Shown: positions 18,220 through 25,819 of the stretch, in pieces
How the letters are laid out: the number at the start of each line of letters is the position of its first letter
Position numbering within the stretch: position 1 is the stretch's first letter
Assembly (NCBI GenBank): GCA_904501925.1
Contig: CAJGCO010000005.1
Location: forward strand, 18,627 to 82,626
DNA: 64,000 nt
Origin: an uncultured Alphaproteobacteria bacterium
GTDB taxonomy: Bacteria > Pseudomonadota > Alphaproteobacteria > RF32 > CAG-239
Direction of reading: 5' to 3'
The notes under the pieces: generated by a model
Seen by the model: only the letters and a program-made list of their open reading frames with translations
The model's database searches: none
Told to the model about the DNA's origin: nothing
Position numbers and translations under genes: made by a program

Positions 18220-18921
18220 GTGATGAAAAGTATGTTATTTTTTGGTTTAGTTTTAGCTCTTATGCTTGGTTGTTCTCCTGAAATAAAGGCTTATGATGTT
18301 ATATCTGAGGAAGATGAGGGGTTGTTAATAGGGGTTGTAAAAGGCGCAAAGAAGAGTGTTGAAGAGCTTAAGTTAGAGCAAAAAAAGAGGGATGCAGACC
18401 TTAGTTTGAGAGAAAATTTGGATAGAAGTTTTGAATATCCAATTGGTGATGAGAGAAAAGAAGATAATGAATGGTTTAAGCCTTTCGAATTTGGTGAAAC
18501 AAAGGAAGTTGTTGATGAGGCTTTTGAAAAAGTTAAAGATGAATATAAAACAAGAGCAAATGATTGTTTTGAAAGTCATTTAGGTAATTATGGTATAGAA
18601 AGAGCAATATCTAGCGATGGTAATGTATATGATAATACTGCAATGATGAGTGTGAATTTTGAGGGAGCAAATTCTTGTTTATCAGATTTAGGTAATGAAA
18701 TTTTAGATGAATTTTATGGATCAGATATTGATAAAATCAAAGAGTATGAAGAAAAAATTGCTAATTTCTATATGAGTGGAACCGGTGTTGTTATGGATCC
18801 TTCGTTTTGTGGTGAAAGATGTAGTTTGAAGGCTTTATTTGATATGCAATTATCTAAAACAACAGAATTTAAAAAACTACTAAATGAATTGGTTGATAAT
18901 GCGCCAAAAGTGAGTAATTAA
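18220..18921 (+). CDS. Predicted lipoprotein of unknown function
   Basis: A 233-residue protein with a lipoprotein signal (LMLGCSPE, Cys near residue 17). A strongly charged, probably helical region at about 45-110 follows, then a C-terminal half with four Cys (DCFESH, NSCLSD, FCGERCS) that could form disulfides in the periplasm. Family not recognised. SD AGAGGG precedes the ATG. The stop codon overlaps the holB start (TAATG), so holB translation is probably coupled to it. Confidence 0.7.
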   Translation: MMKSMLFFGLVLALMLGCSPEIKAYDVISEEDEGLLIGVVKGAKKSVEELKLEQKKRDADLSLRENLDRSFEYPIGDERKEDNEWFKPFEFGETKEVVDEAFEKVKDEYKTRANDCFESHLGNYGIERAISSDGNVYDNTAMMSVNFEGANSCLSDLGNEILDEFYGSDIDKIKEYEEKIANFYMSGTGVVMDPSFCGERCSLKALFDMQLSKTTEFKKLLNELVDNAPKVSN

Positions 18922-19961
18922 TGCAAGAAGAAATTTTATCGCCAGATAGTAACTCTTATTTAATTGGCCATGATGCTGAAGTGGACTTGTTTTTAAAGTC
19001 ATTTAATTCTAAATCTTTGCATCATGGGTGGTTAATTACTGGAGATGAGGGAATCGGCAAAGCTACTCTGGCATACAAAATTGCTAGGTTTTTGCTTTTG
19101 GCTGAAGACGATAAAGAGTATAAAACAATTGATGTAGCTATGGATAATCCTGTTTTTGGGCAGGTTGTTCAGCGTTCTCATCCTGATTTTAAGGTTTTAG
19201 AGAGAGATTATACAGAAACGGATAAAAAGAAATTGCTTAAGGCTATTAAGCAAGGTGATGAAATTGATAATGAGTTAAAAGGAAGTTTAAAACGTTCTTC
19301 GGTTATTAAAGTTGAAGATGTGAGAGATGTTGTTTCTTTTTTATCAAAAAGTTCGTTTAATAATGGATGGCGTGTAGTGATTGTTGATAGTGCTGATGAT
19401 TTGAATACGTCTAGTGCTAATGCTTTACTTAAGATCTTAGAAGAACCACCTGCAAAAAGTATTTTATTATTGTTGTCTCATAATCCTGGTAAATTATTAC
19501 CTACTATTCGTTCTAGGTGTGCAAGGCTTGCTTTAAAGCCGTTAGAGGATACTGAAGTTGCTAGTTTGTTAAGACGATATATGCCTGAGTTGAAAGAAGT
19601 AGAGGTTCAAGGTTTGGTTAAAATTTCTGGAGGAAGTATTGGTAGGGCAATTAAATATGCAAGAAATAATGCTCTAGAAATGTATGAGAGTATTCAAAAG
19701 GTTTGTTATGCTGGTAGTAAGTTTGATGGTAGTGTTATGTTAGATTTAGCTAACGATGTGGCAAATGATGAGGATTGTTGGGATTTATTTGCAGAGCTTG
19801 TGTGTCGTTTTGCTCGAGATAATTTAAAAGATGCAAAAAATCCTCGTGAATTTTATGAGGTGTATGAAAATATATTAAAAATATTAGATGAAACATTGAG
19901 GTTGAATATGGATAAAAAACAATCATGTATTCAGATTTTGTATCAGTTATCACAGGTATAA
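18921..19961 (+). CDS. holB: DNA polymerase III subunit delta'
   Basis: Clamp-loader subunit of the replicative polymerase. The 346-residue AAA+ protein has a Walker A-like loop GDEGIGKATL near residue 41, a Walker B-like VVIVDSADDL, SANALLKILEEPP and TIRSRCARL (SRC motif). A C-terminal helical collar domain follows. The ATG overlaps the stop of the preceding lipoprotein gene. It lies near rlpA-dacC-tmk, its usual neighbours, but on the other strand. Confidence 0.93.
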   Translation: MQEEILSPDSNSYLIGHDAEVDLFLKSFNSKSLHHGWLITGDEGIGKATLAYKIARFLLLAEDDKEYKTIDVAMDNPVFGQVVQRSHPDFKVLERDYTETDKKKLLKAIKQGDEIDNELKGSLKRSSVIKVEDVRDVVSFLSKSSFNNGWRVVIVDSADDLNTSSANALLKILEEPPAKSILLLLSHNPGKLLPTIRSRCARLALKPLEDTEVASLLRRYMPELKEVEVQGLVKISGGSIGRAIKYARNNALEMYESIQKVCYAGSKFDGSVMLDLANDVANDEDCWDLFAELVCRFARDNLKDAKNPREFYEVYENILKILDETLRLNMDKKQSCIQILYQLSQV

Positions 19962-19968
19962 AAAACGG

Positions 19969-20005
19969 CAAAGCCTCTGTTAGAAAACAGAGGCTTTGTT
20001 TTTTT
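19969..20005. terminator. Bidirectional intrinsic terminator after holB
   Basis: Perfect 12-bp stem CAAAGCCTCTGT / ACAGAGGCTTTG with a six-base loop, followed by a T-run on the + strand and an A/T-rich stretch on the other side. It can also end the small - strand ORF at 20013-20165. Confidence 0.9.
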
Positions 20006-20012
20006 AATAATT

Positions 20013-20165
20013 CTAATAATTGAATACTCGTTCTTTCATTTCGTCGCATTTTTTTTCAAATGCTTCGATTTTTTTTGTTTGAAGTTTTTTTTCAATCCTT
20101 CTGCTGATGTAAACAAACAGCAACGTGCCACTAAGGAACATTTCCAGAAGAGTTATTGTTTCCAT
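20013..20165 (-). CDS. Small membrane protein (50 aa), possible
   Basis: A 50-codon frame from ATG at 20165 to TAG at 20013. Residues about 5-20 (LLEMFLSGTLLFVYI) form one hydrophobic segment, followed by a strongly basic/acidic helix likely to be a coiled coil. It ends just before the holB terminator, which works in both directions. No clear Shine-Dalgarno site is visible. Supported by composition and terminator placement only. Confidence 0.4.
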   Translation of the reverse strand: METITLLEMFLSGTLLFVYISRRIEKKLQTKKIEAFEKKCDEMKERVFNY

Positions 20166-20230
20166 AAAAAAAATATAAAAATTGATTATACGTCGTTTAA
20201 TGTAGTCTAAAAATCTTTTTTGTCAACATT
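20166..20230. repeat. Direct repeat copy A (partner at 23405)
   Basis: About 60 bp of A/T-rich sequence with the core TTAATGTAGTCTAAAAA, nearly matched at 23405-23468 in the same orientation. This copy spans the upstream region of the small ORF and the last codons of the peptidase gene at 20207. Confidence 0.6.
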
Positions 20231-21169
20231 TTTTTGTGCAATTTTATCAGATATTTTTTGAGGATGTTTTTTCTTGTATTCTTTAGCAAGAATTGCAACG
20301 TGATTGTATAAACTTTGCATTTGAATATCTCCTTTGGCTGCAAGGTCTTCCGGGTGTCCTTGAATGCATAAAATACCTTCATCACTATTACCCCATATTT
20401 CTGGGATATTATCATCATTAGATATTGCGTAAATATCCATTTTAATTAATGGTTTTTCTTGTACATAATCTTGAATAGAAGAGTGAACCATTGATTGATT
20501 ATGGCGAGAATTTATTTTTATTGTGGTAGTATCTTTAGAGATTTTCATTATATCAAAAATTGGTGTATTGGGTATTAGTTTTATATCGTGCATAATTACT
20601 TGAGATGGTTGTGGTTTATGTGCTGCAGGATGAGGGATTTCTTCCTTTAAACTGCGATACATTTTCATTTTACCTAAGATGGCACCAATCATTTGAGCAC
20701 CAGCACAAATTCCTAGCATTGGTTTTTTGTTTTTATGAGCGTTCATTATTGCGCAATGATATGCGAAATAACGTTTGTTTTCATTAGAGGGTAAATTTTT
20801 ATTATCAATGAAAAAATTATCAGGATTATCAAATGCTCCGCCAGGTAAAATAATACCATGACAATTTTTGCATTGTTCATATGTGTTTTCAAAGTCTAAA
20901 AATTTGATTTTAGCACCAGTTTTTAATGTTGTTTCTAAATATGGTTCAGAAATTGTATAAAATTCTTCTTTGGTAATACTTGATTTGTCTTGCCCAAGGA
21001 GAAAACCTAAAGTTGGAGCTGTGCTAGATGTATATGCATTAAAGCCTTTAGGAAGTCTAATGTCTGCTACTATATTTTGTTTTTTTAGTTCAGCGATGGT
21101 TTGTTTAGAAATTCCATAGCTTTCGAATTCATCGATATATTCTAGGTATACTATTTTTGTTTTTATCAT
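20207..21169 (-). CDS. Class I glutamine amidotransferase-like peptidase (C26 family)
   Basis: A 320-residue protein with the nucleophile elbow GICAGAQM, an oxyanion-type GIILPGGAFDNP stretch and a C-terminal QGHPED that supplies the His-Glu of the triad. This matches the gamma-glutamyl-gamma-aminobutyrate hydrolase/PuuD-like family C26, which hydrolyses gamma-glutamyl amides. The N-terminal half is divergent and no synthetase domain is attached. The start at 21169 (MIKTKIV) is chosen for AGGAG upstream; a longer frame begins at 21208. The C-terminus is Lys-rich. The substrate is not predictable. Confidence 0.8.
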   Translation of the reverse strand: MIKTKIVYLEYIDEFESYGISKQTIAELKKQNIVADIRLPKGFNAYTSSTAPTLGFLLGQDKSSITKEEFYTISEPYLETTLKTGAKIKFLDFENTYEQCKNCHGIILPGGAFDNPDNFFIDNKNLPSNENKRYFAYHCAIMNAHKNKKPMLGICAGAQMIGAILGKMKMYRSLKEEIPHPAAHKPQPSQVIMHDIKLIPNTPIFDIMKISKDTTTIKINSRHNQSMVHSSIQDYVQEKPLIKMDIYAISNDDNIPEIWGNSDEGILCIQGHPEDLAAKGDIQMQSLYNHVAILAKEYKKKHPQKISDKIAQKNVDKKDF

Positions 21170-21326
21170 TGTAATCTCCTTTGTAGAGGTACATATGTAT
21201 AGTATCACTGAAATGGGGTGTTGTCAATAAAAACTAGATAGAGTAAAAGAGATGGATATTGCAAGTCAACTATGAGTAAAAAAATGATATCATATGTCGA
21301 GGTATGGATATATGAAAGGATAGGAT

Positions 21327-21413
21327 ATGAGCGAAAATATTACAAAAGAAATTGAACAAATCAATACTGAAACATCTGAAAGTATTGATAAATTTTTGTA
21401 TCGGATTATAAAT
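21327..21413 (+). other. Truncated 5' gene fragment
   Basis: An ATG at 21327 with a purine-rich AAGGATAGGAT upstream opens an acidic coding-like stretch (SENITKEIEQINTET). After about 29 codons the frame continues into sequence that reads better as the complement of another gene remnant. It looks like the start of a gene cut off by recombination. The full 99-codon frame is not credible as a protein. Confidence 0.3.
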
Positions 21414-21795
21414 TTATTTTACATTATCAGCCCACTTAAGACGGCAAAACCATTCGTTTTTATCTTTTTTCCAAGTTCCTTCAAGTTTTGCACATTCTTC
21501 TTTGATTATAACATTTTCATAACAAATTCCTGTATCACTATTTTTAATATGCTAAATTTACAACTTTTTCGCGCAATATATCAAGCTTGTTTTGAGAGGT
21601 TTGAGGTGTTTCAGGTTTTGCTTTAGGTCTTTCAACACCTTGCTCTTCTCGCAATTTCTTGATAATACTTAATTGGTTTGCCATATCTAGCTTTTTCAAA
21701 GCCATTCTTTGTTTATCTGTTAAAGTTAATCCATCTAGCGAAAAATCTTCATCTTCCGGAAGTAAAGAGTTTGATTGCTTCGTGTTTGACTTCAA
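21414..21795 (-). pseudogene. Gene remnants at the left end of the accessory island
   Basis: Two coding-like pieces in different frames on the - strand. One runs 21795-21544 and begins only at a TTG (83 residues, hydrophilic; LTDKQRMALKKLDMANQ, then a Pro/Gln-rich tail). The other runs from a stop near 21551 to 21414 (about 45 residues, with TGICYENV, ECAKLEGTW and WFCRLKW). They may be the 3' half of one decayed gene. No family recognised. Confidence 0.35.
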
Positions 21796-21808
21796 TCTAT
21801 CATTATTG

Positions 21809-21864
21809 CTACATTAATTGTTATTTAAGAGCAACAAGTTCCTCTTAAATAACAATTAATGTAG
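21809..21864. repeat. Perfect 23-bp inverted repeat
   Basis: Arms 21809-21831 and 21842-21864 are exact reverse complements around a 10-base spacer. The structure covers the last codons and stop of the membrane-protein gene on the - strand. There is no T-run, so it is not a canonical terminator. It could stabilise the mRNA end or mark a recombination scar. Confidence 0.8.
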
Positions 21865-22190
21865 TTATAAACAATAACTAAAAAAATCAATGACAAAATT
21901 AATAAAGCTTTTGTTTTGTATTTTTTTAATAACAAAAAAAATGAAAAAATAGTAAATATTAGTGGAAATACAATATTGATAATAATATTTAAATATTCTA
22001 ACAAGGAAGGTTTTTCTATACTGAAAAAAGATGGTGTATAGTTAATGTGCCAGTATTCATAATCAAAAATAAGATAATATAACTCAAATAAAGAAAATAT
22101 TAGTATTGATAGATTAATAACCATAAACAAGGTATATATAGACCAAAATAAAAATTTTTTGAATAACTGAATAAATTTATCTTTTGACAT
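21825..22190 (-). CDS. Small polytopic membrane protein, candidate immunity protein
   Basis: A 121-residue protein with three hydrophobic segments: about 15-40, 65-90, and 95-112 ending near NYINCYLRGTCCS. It has few charges apart from Lys near the N-terminus. Family not recognised. It directly follows the predicted L,D-transpeptidase-type protein on the same strand (67 bp gap), the order usual for an envelope-acting toxin and its membrane immunity protein. That role is inferred from context only. The start could also be 22202. The gene end lies inside a perfect inverted repeat. Confidence 0.55.
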   Translation of the reverse strand: MSKDKFIQLFKKFLFWSIYTLFMVINLSILIFSLFELYYLIFDYEYWHINYTPSFFSIEKPSLLEYLNIIINIVFPLIFTIFSFFLLLKKYKTKALLILSLIFLVIVYNYINCYLRGTCCS

Positions 22191-22257
22191 TAATATTTCC
22201 AATTGTTGTTCTTATTTTGTTCACGATATACCTTGTTTATAAAATGTCAAGAAATTT

Positions 22258-23148
22258 TTATCTTAATTTTTCTTTAGGATATTTAACATTTATTATCATA
22301 TCCCGACCATATTTTTTTAATTTGTTAAAAAATTCTAATTCATGTTTTGCTAAATCAATGCATCCAGAAGATCCTAGATTAGCACCACCATGTATAGAAA
22401 ATTTATTTCTATTATACATTGAATTAGTGTTAAATGGTTCTAACCAAACACGCTTTAGCCCCCATGAGTTCCAACCTCCAGGCGCCATTCCTCTACCGGT
22501 ATAACCTAATAAATTACTAACTTTGTCAATATCTTGTACATTGTTTTGTTTTATTCTATAACTTCCTTCAGGTATTGGTCCTTTATTTATTAAATTTTGA
22601 TATTTCTTTTCTTGATATTCGGATTTTCCGCTCATTGCTGGCAATTCTAAAATTGTATGCCCATTTTCAATAAAACGTAAATATTGACCATCAAAATCAA
22701 CTCGAGATAAATTATCATAATTAATTAATTTATTATATGCATGATTTATTCGATTTATAATATTTTCATTATTTAGATTATCGTCTTCGGAATAATCATT
22801 TAATGCTTTATAAAAACTAGGAGATAAGCTGTTATTAATTTCTCCCTGAAAATATCCTAAATTTGTTAACATTGTTTTTAATTCTTTTATTTTAGATAAC
22901 GTGTCAATAGATGAATTATTACTAGAAATACTATTTTTATTATTCAAAAAATAATTTTCCAGTTGCCTTTCTTCCAAAACTTCTTCTAATGTTCCGTTAA
23001 TCTTTGCAAAATCAAAAGCATAAGCATCTTGCAAATTGCCACTTCGCTCAATTTCCCCAACACTTCCGTATTTATCTAAAAGTTCATGTAATTTCTTTTT
23101 ATTTGCTTTTTTGATAGCTATTTCACTATCTCCAATTAAATTAAACAT
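22258..23148 (-). CDS. DUF2778/Tlde1-like L,D-transpeptidase-fold protein, candidate cell-wall toxin
   Basis: A 296-residue protein without a signal peptide. The C-terminal domain (about 160-290) has LPAMSGKSEYQ, KGPIPEGSYRI, and SIHGGANLGSSGCIDL with the catalytic-type His and Cys. This is the pattern of DUF2778, the family of the type VI effector Tlde1, which exchanges or cuts peptidoglycan peptides. The N-terminal 100 residues (SEIAIKKANKKKLHELLDKYG) are charged and helical and may serve delivery. SD AAAGGA precedes the ATG. A membrane protein gene follows. The leader (promoter plus two hairpins) is shared with the gene at 26691. No secretion genes are in the window, so the delivery route is unknown. 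Confidence 0.7.
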   Translation of the reverse strand: MFNLIGDSEIAIKKANKKKLHELLDKYGSVGEIERSGNLQDAYAFDFAKINGTLEEVLEERQLENYFLNNKNSISSNNSSIDTLSKIKELKTMLTNLGYFQGEINNSLSPSFYKALNDYSEDDNLNNENIINRINHAYNKLINYDNLSRVDFDGQYLRFIENGHTILELPAMSGKSEYQEKKYQNLINKGPIPEGSYRIKQNNVQDIDKVSNLLGYTGRGMAPGGWNSWGLKRVWLEPFNTNSMYNRNKFSIHGGANLGSSGCIDLAKHELEFFNKLKKYGRDMIINVKYPKEKLR

Positions 23149-23165
23149 ATTTTATCCTTTCATAT

Positions 23166-23241
23166 AAAAAAAGAGCTATGCACGAAGCATAACTCTTTGG
23201 TTAAATTTAAAAACAAAAAAACTCTCCCAAAAGGAAGAGTT
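23166..23241 (-). terminator. Tandem intrinsic-terminator-like hairpins in toxin leader 1
   Basis: Read on the - strand, a hairpin at 23241-23213 (AACTCT/AGAGTT arms, then a T-run) is followed by a stronger one at 23196-23166 (AGAGTTATGC/GCATAGCTCT, five-base loop, then T7). Both lie between the predicted promoter and the start codon at 23148, and both recur in front of the gene at 26691. Confidence 0.65.
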
Positions 23242-23284
23242 CCAACATATAGAATTTTAAGTATAAAATTCCATACTATCAAAA

Positions 23285-23313
23285 TTCATACCATCTGGTG
23301 TCACTAAAGTCAA
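23285..23313 (-). promoter_or_regulatory. Predicted promoter of toxin leader 1
   Basis: On the - strand TTGACT (23313-23308), a 17-bp spacer, then TATGAA (23290-23285). The same layout is conserved in leader 2 at 27463-27491. Confidence 0.6.
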
Positions 23314-23404
23314 TACTTTCAGAAAATTTTAATTAAATATTTTTGATTATATCCAATTGGGGAAAATCGTAAAAAATCTTACAAAATCAAGTAAAGTGTC
23401 TTCT

Positions 23405-23468
23405 ACAAAAAAATATAAAAATTGGTTAAACGTTGTTTAATATAGTCTAAAAAAAATTTTTGTTAATA
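23405..23468. repeat. Direct repeat copy B (partner at 20166)
   Basis: Near-copy of 20166-20230 in the same orientation. To its left the sequence matches the far end of toxin leader 2 (near 27730-27790). The junction at about 23404 is therefore a likely edge of an inserted or duplicated segment. Confidence 0.6.
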
Positions 23469-23546
23469 TTATTTTTAAGCTAATTTTTACTTTTGGAGTA
23501 ATACATTATGCGTATATTACCAATTACTATTACGTTTGGAGGCGAT

Positions 23547-24188
23547 ATGTCTGAAGAAAAAATATCTAAATTAAAAAATATTCTACCCTATAAACACAGA
23601 TTATATACTATTTTATGTTATATAGCATACATCGCTTTCATAATTTTCATGGGGTTTGTATTTTTTAGCCATGCGGATGACTTGAAAATTTTTATGAGAA
23701 CAATAAGTTGGCGTCTGACGAAGCCTCAATCCGTTTTAAACATGGCGGTTGCACGTTTTACTTATAGAACATTATTGGAAGTTCCTTTAATTATAGTTTA
23801 CACAATATGTTTATTTAAATCCATAAAAGCAATAATAAACAAAACTTTTTCTTTCTATAGGATAACCATAAAATTCTTAATTATATCTGGTTTCTTCTTA
23901 CCTGAGATGTTAATTTTTCCTTGTGCGTGCTCATCAGGCCAAAGAATGGGAATGTCAATATATATCTTTCTTCTAATCCCTTTAATTATGACTATAAAAA
24001 GTTTAATTAAGAGAAGTAAGAATATAACGTCAACTTTAAAAATTATAATTAATCGAATTTTAATTGGCGCACTTTTGATGATTTCGGCAGGATTAATAGT
24101 TGGCTTTATTACATTAGCAAATCATGATCCACATGCTGCTTATGAGATGACTGATGAGATGACTGTTAAAACATTTGAAGCTCAATAA
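23547..24188 (+). CDS. Polytopic membrane protein of unknown function
   Basis: A 213-residue protein with about five hydrophobic segments (near 22-45, 75-100, 112-130, 140-158, 175-200). The cytoplasmic N-terminus is basic and the C-terminus acidic. A PCACSSGQRMG loop lies between segments. Family not recognised. GGAGG sits 4 bp before the ATG at 23547; an in-frame ATG at 23508 also has a GGAG site, so the longer form of 226 residues is possible. It ends at its own terminator. Given its neighbours it may be another orphan immunity-type protein, but nothing in the sequence proves this. Confidence 0.6.
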   Translation: MSEEKISKLKNILPYKHRLYTILCYIAYIAFIIFMGFVFFSHADDLKIFMRTISWRLTKPQSVLNMAVARFTYRTLLEVPLIIVYTICLFKSIKAIINKTFSFYRITIKFLIISGFFLPEMLIFPCACSSGQRMGMSIYIFLLIPLIMTIKSLIKRSKNITSTLKIIINRILIGALLMISAGLIVGFITLANHDPHAAYEMTDEMTVKTFEAQ

Positions 24189-24204
24189 TTAGTTGCTCCA
24201 ACAC

Positions 24205-24236
24205 AAAAAAGGTATCACATTTGTGATACCTTTTTT
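24205..24236. terminator. Bidirectional intrinsic terminator
   Basis: Stem AAAAAAGGTATCACA / TGTGATACCTTTTTT with a two-base loop. It lies between convergent genes and can serve both. Confidence 0.9.
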
Positions 24237-24268
24237 ATGCTAATAACATCTTAAATAATTTAAAATGG

Positions 24269-24883
24269 TTACTTGGCTTTTTTTAATTTTTCTAAAAACT
24301 CATCATAAGAAATAGTTGCAATCTTGTCTCTTTTGGTTACCAACAACGAGCCTCTATGGTGTGAGGATCTTGCGGTATAGTGATAATAAAAAGAAACCTC
24401 GCTATACTCCTTTGGAGGATGAACTAGATTAGAAATTGTGCAGTGATAGATTTTGTTGCTTTTCTTTTTTCTAATATAAAAAGAAAGTTCACCACCTTTA
24501 AAAACTCCTGGAGAGACAAACCAATGTTCCTTAGAATTTACAGCATGAGCAATAGTTCCTTCATCAAACAAACAATACTCAACGTTATGATGTGACACTT
24601 CACGGGTTTTAACATCTATATTTTTGATGCTAGCAAGAAATGATGGTCGAGCATCATAAGCCTTTGTTGAAACATCATTGTAAGGGTAGTTGGAACAAAG
24701 TTTTTTGTGCGCTAGCTTAAAATCATTGCATTCGCAATTTGAGTTCTTTAACTCCTTACCACAGAATGGGCAAGAAGGTTCAATAGGAATTATCGCAATA
24801 TAGTTAAAGCCCTTAAGAAAAAGCTCATCATTTGGGGTAAAATTAAATATCCCAATCTGTCTCAAATATACTATAACATCCAT
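24269..24883 (-). CDS. Hypothetical protein with zinc-ribbon-like Cys cluster
   Basis: A 204-residue soluble protein not recognised. A CPFCGKELKNSNCEC cluster at about residues 38-52 looks like a zinc-binding knuckle. A mixed alpha/beta region follows, with several His (SHHNVEYC, HYTARSSHHRGS) that could form a metal or catalytic site. It ends at a terminator shared with the convergent membrane-protein gene. It is one of the genes of the island between remnants of toxin modules, so an accessory role is likely but unspecified. Confidence 0.5.
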   Translation of the reverse strand: MDVIVYLRQIGIFNFTPNDELFLKGFNYIAIIPIEPSCPFCGKELKNSNCECNDFKLAHKKLCSNYPYNDVSTKAYDARPSFLASIKNIDVKTREVSHHNVEYCLFDEGTIAHAVNSKEHWFVSPGVFKGGELSFYIRKKKSNKIYHCTISNLVHPPKEYSEVSFYYHYTARSSHHRGSLLVTKRDKIATISYDEFLEKLKKAK

Positions 24884-24972
24884 AAATAATAATTTTAATT
24901 TAACAAAATAATTTATTTGGAAGTCACTTTATATATTGAATTGTTTTTAATGTCAAATAGTTTAGAGTAATA

Positions 24973-25164
24973 ATCAAGGAAACAAAGATTCCGAATGAAC
25001 ATATTGAATTAGGAACTCTTTTAGTTAAACAGATATATAATTCTCTTGACAATCCAACTGTTGATAGAATAATAACTCTATGGAATAGCTTAGGCTGCAA
25101 TACAATTTCATCTTTTGGATATAGAGGCAGAAAAGTGTATAATTTACGTCCTTGGAATTTATAG
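24973..25164 (+). pseudogene. 3' remnant of the transglycosylase-like toxin gene (inverted copy)
   Basis: From about 24973 the + strand encodes the last 60 or so residues of the protein at 26691-27320 (IELGTLLVKQIYNSL, SSFGYRGRK, LRPWNL), at high nucleotide identity by eye. The first two thirds, including the likely catalytic Glu, are missing and a stop lies just upstream. Confidence 0.85.
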
Positions 25165-25182
25165 GTAACTAAATTATATAAT

Positions 25183-25683
25183 ATGAATAGATTGAATAAA
25201 ATAAATAAAAAATATCTTTTTTATGCCATTTGGTACAGTTTTGCAACAATTGTAGCGATTTTAATGTATCGTGGTAGTTTAGGGGATAATACACAAGGTG
25301 CAATGTGTATATCTTATGATTGGCATATGGAAAGATGTATCAATGGATATGGGACGATACACCTTGTGTTTATTCTCTAGAATTTTATTTTGGATATTAT
25401 GTATTTGCTACTTTTCTCTATATCATTTTTGATATTGTAAGGAGAAAAATTGTTGGTTTTAATCCTTCTTATTTTTTTCGGATATTTGAAGGATTGGGCT
25501 GGTTTTTTTATAAATTATAGTTACTTGTTGTGGCTAACAAAATATAACTATGGCAACATTGACTTTACTATGTGCTTAATGGCTTTTGTTGGAACAAGCA
25601 TTTTCTTTTTACCATTATTTTTGATTTTTGTTTTATCAAGAAAATTGTTCTATAATACTTATCATAATGAGGATAAAGAATAA
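25183..25683 (+). pseudogene. Frameshifted copy of the 165-aa membrane immunity-like gene
   Basis: Matches the gene at 26175-26672 along its whole length, but a 1-base deletion near 25320-25335 puts the reading into a frame ending at 25380. A 1-base gain in a T-run near 25507-25513 restores the original frame. The three frames give MNRLNKINKK, then CVYSLEFYFGYY, then YNYGNIDFTMCLMAF. It lies 18 bp after the toxin remnant, the same order and spacing as in the intact module, but on the opposite strand. Confidence 0.88.
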
Positions 25684-25695
25684 ATTAACCTCTTA

Positions 25696-25819
25696 CTTTC
25701 GCTTGCAGTCGAACCCGCTTTTGCGTGTTCGCTTCCCTTGATGATGTTTGAAAAAAAAAGTAGTGTTGGAAAATAAGATGATACTAAAACGGGGAGAGAA
25801 ATGGAGCAGGCGACGGGAA
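25696..25819. repeat. Left direct repeat of the tRNA-Gly-linked cassette
   Basis: About 124 bp resembling 27966-28087 in the same orientation. The last 29 bp (25791-25819) are identical to 28059-28087 and include the 3' 18 nucleotides of the tRNA-Gly gene, with its CCA end. The first 60 bp are also closely matched; the middle has diverged. It behaves like an attachment-site copy. Confidence 0.8.

Noticed and set aside
21327..21626. 99-codon + frame as a complete gene
   Set aside because: Only the first 29 codons look coding; the rest is antisense to a more convincing - strand remnant.
23149..23345. Toxin leader as a metabolite riboswitch
   Set aside because: The hairpins are simple stems with T-runs and no recognisable aptamer core. 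Attenuation by some other signal remains open.
23508..23546. Longer start for the five-segment membrane protein
   Set aside because: It has a possible GGAG site, but GGAGG four bases before the ATG at 23547 is stronger. Kept as an alternative only.
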